Below, in pieces: positions 1-5,737 of a stretch of 7,499 bases of DNA. The DNA lies in contig DNBZ01000187.1 in NCBI GenBank assembly GCA_003484585.1, positions 1-7,499 of the forward strand, in the 5' to 3' direction. The notes under the pieces are model-generated. The model was not told the origin of the DNA, did no database searches, and saw nothing but the letters and a program-made list of their open reading frames with translations. Position 1 is the stretch's first letter. Every line of letters begins with the position of its first letter. This stretch comes from Bacteroidota bacterium (lineage in GTDB: Bacteria; Bacteroidota; Bacteroidia; NS11-12g; UBA9320). The translations under genes were made by a program, and so were the position numbers.

Positions 1-1449
1 AAATAAACTTACGTGATCTCCATAAAACGGAATCTCAAAACCATTAGGGAATGTCCAGATACTATCGTACGTACTTAGATCTTCTGCCCACCAAAGCCTC
101 TCCTGGCGTAGCTCTATGCTACTAGGGAAAAAGCGGAACATAGCAAATAAGATCGGCATCTGTACAAGCTGAGGTAAACAACCACCTAAAGGGCTTACTC
201 CTGCTTGTTTGTATAGCTTCATCTGCTCCTGCTGAGCTTTTTGCGTGTCGCTACCTGTACGCTCACTTATCTCATCTAGCTCAGGTTTCAGTAGCTTCAT
301 CTTAGCTGTAGACTTGTATACCTTGAACATAGGAAAGAACAAGGCCATCTTAATGATTAGCGTGAGCAATAGAATAATAAGGCCATAGCTAGCAAAATAA
401 TTATCCAACCAATTGAAGATTGGAATTACGATACCTTTATTTACCCAGCCAAAAATACCCCAACCTAATGGAATCATTTTTTGCAACTCTATTTCTTCTT
501 TCTGTAAGGTCTGATAATGGTTTGGACCATAGTACAGAGCCATATCACCTACCTCAGAGTTATCTTCTATCGGGATAAATAATTTAGCTTTAAAATCTTT
601 AATATACTCCTCAGTAGAAGGAGTAGTAGTAGAAATCTCTATGCCATCTTCCGTAAACTGATTTTCGTTGATAAGTGTCTGATTGAAAAACTTCTGCTTA
701 AATGAGATCCATTTTATGTTGCCTTGTAGTTTCTCGTCATCCTCATCACTTGTTTCACTTAGGTAGTCTACATCATCCTCAAAAGCATATTTGTAGTATA
801 CTGTACTTACGTTTCGCTCATCTTTTATAGATTTCTCTTGAAGTTGAATCTTTGTAGACCAGTTAAGCTCAGCATATCTATTATTAGGCGATATTACATT
901 GTCAAAACCATCGAAGGCTACTTTGTAACCTACCTTATACGATCCCGGAACTACGGTATACGTTTGAGTAATTTTAGCACCTCCATCTAGGTTGGCCGTC
1001 ATTACTACCTCATTGTCGTCGCTTTGTTGAACCGTAAAGTTCTGAGCTAATGTATTGATGAGTGTACCATTAACTAAAGGAATAGTATATCCCAGGCTCA
1101 TTTGATTCTCTTCAAATAGTACTAGAGCTGACGAATCATACCTTTGGTACTCATTCAAGCTTACCTTTTTGGGTACCCCGCCTCTTGAGCTTAGCTCTAT
1201 CGTAAGCAGATCATTAGCCAATACAGTGATGGACTCTGGGCTGCTATCGCTTTGAGTTACTATGTTTTCTATAGTAGATGGGCTGTCTACTTGTGGGGTG
1301 TCAGCTACTTCTTCAGCCTCTGTAACTTGCTCTTGTTTGGCTTTATCTTGTTGAGCCTCTAAATCTTCTGCGTTTTGATTACTAAAATACCAAAAACCTG
1401 CGAACAGAACAAATATTAAAACGTATCCAATAGTGGAACTTCTTTCCAT
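1..1449 (-). CDS. yidC: Membrane protein insertase YidC (C-terminus cut by window edge)
   Basis: YidC/Oxa1-family insertase, which places proteins in the cytoplasmic membrane alone or with SecYEG. The first 483 residues are visible; the frame is open to base 1, so the rest of the insertase domain is missing (Bacteroidota YidC is usually about 600 residues). Start ATG at 1449-1447. Residues 7-22 (IGYVLIFVLFAGFWYF) are the first membrane segment, then a Gln/Glu-rich linker to about residue 60. The periplasmic beta-rich domain runs to about residue 340, with an acidic patch at 224-239. The conserved core starts at SYGLIILLLTLIIK (354-367), followed by the cytoplasmic hairpin (STAKMKLLKPEL), PLGGCLPQLVQMP (420-432) and the GDHVSLF motif at the edge. 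Lys367 sits where E. coli has the hydrophilic-groove Arg366. The gene lies 50 bp after a glycosyltransferase gene and has its own likely promoter. Identification is from recognised family motifs and is firm. Confidence 0.96.
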   Translation of the reverse strand, partial: MERSSTIGYVLIFVLFAGFWYFSNQNAEDLEAQQDKAKQEQVTEAEEVADTPQVDSPSTIENIVTQSDSSPESITVLANDLLTIELSSRGGVPKKVSLNEYQRYDSSALVLFEENQMSLGYTIPLVNGTLINTLAQNFTVQQSDDNEVVMTANLDGGAKITQTYTVVPGSYKVGYKVAFDGFDNVISPNNRYAELNWSTKIQLQEKSIKDERNVSTVYYKYAFEDDVDYLSETSDEDDEKLQGNIKWISFKQKFFNQTLINENQFTEDGIEISTTTPSTEEYIKDFKAKLFIPIEDNSEVGDMALYYGPNHYQTLQKEEIELQKMIPLGWGIFGWVNKGIVIPIFNWLDNYFASYGLIILLLTLIIKMALFFPMFKVYKSTAKMKLLKPELDEISERTGSDTQKAQQEQMKLYKQAGVSPLGGCLPQLVQMPILFAMFRFFPSSIELRQERLWWAEDLSTYDSIWTFPNGFEIPFYGDHVSLF

Positions 1450-1466
1450 GTTTATTTATAAGGCTG

Positions 1467-1496
1467 CAAATGTAAAAGTATTCGTTAAAATCCGAA
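1467..1496 (-). promoter_or_regulatory. Bacteroidota-type promoter for yidC
   Basis: On the minus strand, TACATTTG at 1474-1467 matches the Bacteroidota -7 consensus TAnnTTTG exactly. Eighteen bases upstream is TTCG (1496-1493), a one-mismatch match to the -33 TTTG box and within the usual spacing range. Transcription would start near 1461, leaving an A/T-rich leader of roughly 12 nt before the ATG at 1449 and no Shine-Dalgarno sequence, as is normal in this phylum. The box falls in the only intergenic gap before yidC, which supports it. The -33 half is weak. Confidence 0.55.
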
Positions 1497-1501
1497 GGAT
1501 T
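1489..1501 (-). terminator. Small hairpin at end of glycosyltransferase gene, possible weak terminator
   Basis: On the minus strand, AATCC-TTC-GGATT forms a perfect 5-bp stem with a 3-nt loop. It begins inside the TAA stop codon of the 406-residue glycosyltransferase and is followed by two more T and then AACG, giving only four T in a row. The stem is short and the T-tract poor, so efficient termination is doubtful. Its loop overlaps the -33 half of the yidC promoter, so the two signals would be nested. The inverted repeat is seen directly; the function is inferred. Confidence 0.25.
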
Positions 1502-2720
1502 ACAAGGAGAAGTAAGATGTAACCGAAGATAATTGGGACAAAGTTTTTAAAATCTTGTTGTCTGCCTTGCGATACGGGGCATTTAGCTTACTAAAATCCG
1601 TAACATTTATAAGCTCTTTTACCGCTAGCTGGTTATTAAAATGCTCTTCTAAGTACTTCTTTCTGTTTTCGAAGTACTGCGGAGTATAATCTAGCAAGCG
1701 AAATTCTTGCACTTTAGTGAGCATAGCATCAAAGTTTTTGCCAATGGCACATAGACTTTCTAGCCCAGAACCATCTACCATCAATGGATTTACCACAGCG
1801 AACTTGCCTCTATATAAGGCATTGAGTAATTTCAGCTTGATTCCTGTATTTTGATTAGTATGCAGCACATTAATGTGTGCTTTCTTTATTAGGTCGTGAA
1901 TCTGATCTGTACTTAAATCGGCTTTGAGCTCTATGTTTGGGTACTTTTCGCAGAATGCAATGAGATCTTTATGCGGATGATTACCCGCTATCACACATTT
2001 CATATCTACTTTAGAAAATACATTTACTACCAATTCCCGGGCTGCAACATAGTTTTCTGGCACAGATAGGTTGCCGTGATACAGCAAATATTTGCCACTA
2101 GCTCCTGGGTACTCCATAGTACTATTGCTGTGAAAAGCAGGTAGGTACATTACATTTTCGTACTTTTTACTAAAATGCTTGGTATCATTAGGACTTATTG
2201 CTGCTATTAGGTTGGCGTGTTTTAAAATAGACTCATACTTACGCAACTTCTCTGCTTCTATTCTAAAGAAATACTTCTTAAAATAGCTGATCTCAGATTT
2301 TTCTAGATGCTTATAGTACTGGTGCTCTACATTATGAGTTCGCACTATTTTAAAACGATTTTTGAGCGAAGGATGAGCTAAGTGATACGTGCAGTGCAAT
2401 CCCTCAAAAAGTATAGGTGCTGCGTCTTTAGTGATATTCTCTAAAAGGGCATCGCCGTTTCTAGAGTTTACGATGTACGGCAAATATCCAATAAATGGAT
2501 TTTTGAACGTCCTACGTTTATAGTAGTAGAGCTCTTTTGTATACTTTTTGAGCTTAGCCTTATTTTGCTCTCTACCATATTGATACATATGCAGAATAAC
2601 CTCCACACCTTGCTCGTGTAGAGATTTTACCTTATGATATATATCTATAACCCCGCCATAGTCTGCTGGGTACGGTATATCAAAGGCAACTATATGTATT
2701 CTCTTATTGTATTTCTGCAT
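1500..2720 (-). CDS. GT-B glycosyltransferase (GT4-like), Bacteroidota type
   Basis: A 406-residue cytoplasmic or membrane-associated glycosyltransferase that probably moves a sugar from a nucleotide donor in surface-polysaccharide or glycolipid synthesis; donor and acceptor cannot be told. The N-terminal Rossmann-like half starts with IHIVAFDIPYPADYGG (8-23), the glycine-rich acceptor-side loop. RTHNVEHQYY (127-136) and AAISPNDT (173-180) follow. The C-terminal half has YLLYHGNLSVPEN (211-223), CVIAGNHP (242-249) and NTGIKLKLLNALYRGKF (291-307). That last stretch takes the place of the donor-binding EX7E region of GT4 enzymes, but the second Glu is Asn300 and no clear first Glu is seen, so it is a divergent branch. 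No signal peptide or membrane span is evident. The ATG at 2720 overlaps the upstream glycosyltransferase by 17 bp, implying coupled translation. Length is normal for the family. Confidence 0.85.
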   Translation of the reverse strand: MQKYNKRIHIVAFDIPYPADYGGVIDIYHKVKSLHEQGVEVILHMYQYGREQNKAKLKKYTKELYYYKRRTFKNPFIGYLPYIVNSRNGDALLENITKDAAPILFEGLHCTYHLAHPSLKNRFKIVRTHNVEHQYYKHLEKSEISYFKKYFFRIEAEKLRKYESILKHANLIAAISPNDTKHFSKKYENVMYLPAFHSNSTMEYPGASGKYLLYHGNLSVPENYVAARELVVNVFSKVDMKCVIAGNHPHKDLIAFCEKYPNIELKADLSTDQIHDLIKKAHINVLHTNQNTGIKLKLLNALYRGKFAVVNPLMVDGSGLESLCAIGKNFDAMLTKVQEFRLLDYTPQYFENRKKYLEEHFNNQLAVKELINVTDFSKLNAPYRKADNKILKTLSQLSSVTSYFSL

Positions 2721-3789
2721 ACACTTGTAACAATGCTTTTTCTTCGTTTTTCCAGTTTAGCTCTTCTCTTGCAAGTAAGCAGTTTTTTCTCAGTCTATCG
2801 TACAGCTGGTCATCATCTAAAAGTAAATTAACCGCCTTCACTATATCTTCTGACTGTGCTGTTGCAAATACGCTACATTCATACTTTTCATTGAGTAGTT
2901 GATACTCAGGAAAAGGATTCGTAATAGAAGGTATTTCAGCGTGTATATGGTCAAAATACTTATTGTTGAGCGAGTAATAGTAGCTTAGTCCTAAGTTTTC
3001 AGATACGTTGATCCCTGCAAATGCATTGGCTGTATACGCAGGTAATTCTTCAGGTTTCAATAAACCCAAAAACTCAACTTTATCTTCTAGTCGATACTCT
3101 GCCACTAAGGCTCTAAGCTCATCATCTAAATCTCCGCTTCCAGCTATCTTTAGCTTAATAGGCAAGTGCTGCATAGCTTGTATGGTAGCTTCTAGTCCTC
3201 TCCCCTTGTTCAAGGCTCCTTGATAGATTAAATATTTTTCTTGTGGCTCTACCTCGGCCAAAGGCTTAAGCTCTGGGCAATTGCGTACTACCTGAAAAGC
3301 TACTTTGTACTTAGCTGTGTACTCATCTGCTATCATCTGACCTACCGTTATAGCATTTTTTATTTTAGGTAAAATAGCACCTTCTATTTTCAACCAAATA
3401 TTTCTTTTGGCTGGCCTATTGATAAGCTCTGGTACTTCTGTAAAATACTCATGTGAGTCGTACACTAGCTTTTTTCCTCTCAGCTTGCTTGCCATATAGC
3501 CGGCTGGCAACGTGTCCAAATCCACAGCGTGAATTATGTCATACTTAGCAAAGAGTAAATGGTAAAACATTTTAAGGTTATACAACAAATAGAAGGTTGC
3601 ACCCTTATGGACGAGGAAAGAAAATCGTCTTTGCTTATACGGACGCGTCACTAGAGTGGCATCCGATTTTTTACGACCCCAAAGTGCTACATCATACTCT
3701 TGAGATAGTGAAGTACAGATGCGTATCATACGTTGATCGTAGATTACATCATTGATTACTGTGGCTATTATTCTTGGTTTTGTGTCCAA
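2704..3789 (-). CDS. GT4-family glycosyltransferase with TTG start
   Basis: A 361-residue GT-B fold enzyme, likely building envelope polysaccharide or glycolipid from nucleotide sugars; substrate unknown. Residues 6-30 (RIIATVINDVIYDQRM then IRICTSL) form the first strand and helix of the N-terminal domain. HAVDLDTLPAGYMASK (87-102) and VYDSHEYFTEVPEL (109-122) are typical of Bacteroidota GT4 proteins. The C-terminal domain has YLIYQGALNKGRGLE (186-200), IAGSGDLDDEL (215-225) and the donor-binding region ENLGLSYYYSLNNKYFD (264-280). Glu264 is the first acidic residue; Asp280 stands near where the second Glu is usual. The start is TTG at 3789-3787: only four codons separate it from an in-frame upstream TAA, and the first internal ATG (Met21) would remove the conserved first strand. 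The gene overlaps recQ by 22 bp and the next glycosyltransferase by 17 bp. The two glycosyltransferases are not close copies of each other. Confidence 0.88.
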   Translation of the reverse strand: MDTKPRIIATVINDVIYDQRMIRICTSLSQEYDVALWGRKKSDATLVTRPYKQRRFSFLVHKGATFYLLYNLKMFYHLLFAKYDIIHAVDLDTLPAGYMASKLRGKKLVYDSHEYFTEVPELINRPAKRNIWLKIEGAILPKIKNAITVGQMIADEYTAKYKVAFQVVRNCPELKPLAEVEPQEKYLIYQGALNKGRGLEATIQAMQHLPIKLKIAGSGDLDDELRALVAEYRLEDKVEFLGLLKPEELPAYTANAFAGINVSENLGLSYYYSLNNKYFDHIHAEIPSITNPFPEYQLLNEKYECSVFATAQSEDIVKAVNLLLDDDQLYDRLRKNCLLAREELNWKNEEKALLQVYAEIQ

Positions 3790-5660
3790 GTATATATATG
3801 ATTAGTTTTGGTTAAATACTCATTATCTAATAGCCATTTTACTATGGTTATTATCTGGTGTTCTTCGAACGAGCCAAAAGAAGTAACTATTCCTTCTAAT
3901 TCCAAATTTTTATTCAAAGTGAGCTCTTTTATTTTCTTTATAAATACGTCGAGTTGTGCATTACCTACATTCGATTTTTTAGCTAACCGGCAGATATCAC
4001 ATTTGCCACAGGTTTCTTTTCTCTTCTCGTCAAAGTAGGCTAGCAGTAAGTTTTCCCTACAGTCAGATGTAGTTTTCTCATAGTGCTGCACATACTCTTT
4101 TCTATACTCTTCTCTGGCTTGTAGTATCAGATATGCTTTTTTATCAAAAGTGATCTTTGTAGGTCGTGCTTGCAGATAGGTCAAGGTGTTGCCATCCTCT
4201 GCGGCTACATAATCTAGTATACCATCCCGATTCAAAATCTCGAGTTGCTTGGTTATATCTCCTATGCTATACTTTTGTCTTTTGGCTAGTTCGCCAAAAT
4301 TGAGACTTACATAATACTCGAACATGCCACCATACGAACGCAATAATAGCTTGATGAACATGTCTTGCACCTTGTTCTTTACTTGATACGCATATAATTC
4401 TGCTTGCTCTACTAAGAACTTAGCTTTGGGCAATTGAAAGATCCGCTCGTTTAGCTTAGCGTAGCCTAGCGAATGCAGCACGCCCAAGCAATTAGCTACT
4501 TGGTGTACTCCTATCTTAAAGTTTTCTGCAAACGATATTATATCGAGCGGATAGGTAACTCCGTTGCCCGCTGTGAAGGCTACTTTATGGTGATTATATA
4601 AGCACAGTAAGGTGTGCTCTATTTGCTGTATGGATGGAAATTTATTCCACGCATCTACTTTAGTTTCCTTATCTGCTAGCAGTATGCAATATGCTTCTAG
4701 GCCGTCTCTACCAGATCTACCTGCTTCTTGATAGTACGCTTCTGGGCTTTCTGGTTTTTCGAAATGGAAGACTATACGCACATCTGGTTTATCTATTCCC
4801 ATACCAAAAGCATTGGTACAAACTACAATACGCGTTTTATTATCTATCCAAGACTGCTGTATGGCAGATCTCTTGTCATTTTCTAATCCACCGTGGTAGT
4901 AAGCAGCAGATATGCCTTCTCGTTGCAGAGCTATGGCTATCTCTTCGCATTTTCTGCGGGTATTGGCATATACCAAACCTGAGCCTTTTAGCTTATTTAG
5001 TATTTTGGTGATACGTAGTATCTTGTTGCTATCTCGCATCACCAAGTAACTCAGATTGCCGCGGGCAAAGGACTTTCTGAAGGTTTTGTAATCCTTATGG
5101 AGCGAAAGATACTTGGCTATATCGCTCACCACGCTGGTAGTAGCTGTGGCGGTTACCGCTATTATGTTTAGGTCTGGTTGTATCTCTCGCAGCTCCCCTA
5201 GTCGCAAATACTCTGGCCTAAACTGGTGGCCCCACTGCGAGATGCAATGTGCCTCATCTACTACCAAAAAACTCACATTAAAATTGACTAAGTAGCTTCT
5301 AAATATCTTGGTAGCTGCACGCTCTGGGCTCAGGTACACAAACTTGTACTTACCATTGAGCGTATTTTGAAACTCTGTTTCTATCTCTCTAGAGGTAAGA
5401 TTACTGTGAAGAGCTACGGCAGATATTCCTCGTGTTTTGAGATTGTCTACCTGGTCTTTCATTAGAGCTATAAGCGGACTAAAGACGAGACAAACTCCTT
5501 CTTTGGCCATGGCAGGCAACTGAAAACAAATACTCTTGCCACCGCCAGTAGGCAGTAGAGCCAATGTATCGTCACCTTGCATTACGGAGACTATGATATC
5601 TCGCTGCATCGGACGAAACGAGTCGTATCCCCAGTATTTTTTGAGTAAAGATTCTAGCAC
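3768..5660 (-). CDS. recQ: ATP-dependent DNA helicase RecQ, variant without HRDC
   Basis: A 630-residue superfamily 2 3'-5' DNA helicase for recombination, fork repair and genome stability. The core is intact: motif 0 WGYDSFRPMQ (10-19), Walker A TGGGKS (38-43), SPLIALMKDQ (61-70), DEAH (135-138) with the RecQ aromatic loop SQWGHQFRPEY (141-151), TATAT (170-174), CTNAFGMGIDKPDVR (281-295) and arginine-finger motif QEAGRSGRDG (311-320). Zinc-site cysteines are C534, C551, C554 and C557. In E. coli RecQ the first zinc Cys follows motif VI by about 55 residues; here the gap is over 200, filled by two segments that look like winged helices (about 370-410 and 455-500). Only about 70 residues follow the zinc site, resembling another short winged helix; no HRDC is visible. 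The start is GTG at 5660: an in-frame TAA lies six codons upstream, and the first ATG (Met18) would break motif 0. It lies 77 bp after the caspase-like gene. Confidence 0.95.
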   Translation of the reverse strand: MLESLLKKYWGYDSFRPMQRDIIVSVMQGDDTLALLPTGGGKSICFQLPAMAKEGVCLVFSPLIALMKDQVDNLKTRGISAVALHSNLTSREIETEFQNTLNGKYKFVYLSPERAATKIFRSYLVNFNVSFLVVDEAHCISQWGHQFRPEYLRLGELREIQPDLNIIAVTATATTSVVSDIAKYLSLHKDYKTFRKSFARGNLSYLVMRDSNKILRITKILNKLKGSGLVYANTRRKCEEIAIALQREGISAAYYHGGLENDKRSAIQQSWIDNKTRIVVCTNAFGMGIDKPDVRIVFHFEKPESPEAYYQEAGRSGRDGLEAYCILLADKETKVDAWNKFPSIQQIEHTLLCLYNHHKVAFTAGNGVTYPLDIISFAENFKIGVHQVANCLGVLHSLGYAKLNERIFQLPKAKFLVEQAELYAYQVKNKVQDMFIKLLLRSYGGMFEYYVSLNFGELAKRQKYSIGDITKQLEILNRDGILDYVAAEDGNTLTYLQARPTKITFDKKAYLILQAREEYRKEYVQHYEKTTSDCRENLLLAYFDEKRKETCGKCDICRLAKKSNVGNAQLDVFIKKIKELTLNKNLELEGIVTSFGSFEEHQIITIVKWLLDNEYLTKTNHIYTWTQNQE

Positions 5661-5737
5661 TTGAAATGAATTACAAGTTTAGAGTTTTAAGATTTATGAA
5701 AGTCAGTTTAATTGAGAATACCTGACATTAAAACATC
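5661..5737 (-). other. Intergenic spacer before recQ
   Basis: A 77-bp A+T-rich gap between the uncharacterised gene and recQ, and the longest gap in the window. No convincing terminator is present. The best promoter-like string is TAAACTTG (5681-5674), one mismatch from TAnnTTTG, with only TTTC 16 bases upstream as a -33 box. No Shine-Dalgarno sequence precedes the GTG. Whether recQ is transcribed from here or by readthrough cannot be decided from the sequence. Confidence 0.5.

Noticed and set aside
3791..3799. TATATATAT run near the recQ/glycosyltransferase junction as a phase-variable repeat
   Set aside because: It has only about four TA units and lies inside recQ coding sequence with the frame intact; too short to be a likely slippage tract.
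5674..5701. Promoter for recQ (TAAACTTG with upstream TTTC)
   Set aside because: There is one mismatch in the -7 box, one in the -33 box, and a 16-base spacer that is slightly short; too weak to call as a promoter.
5702..5726. Inverted repeat GTCAG...CTGAC downstream of the caspase-like gene, as a possible terminator
   Set aside because: The stem is only 5 bp with a 15-nt loop and no real T-tract follows, so it is within chance for A+T-rich DNA.
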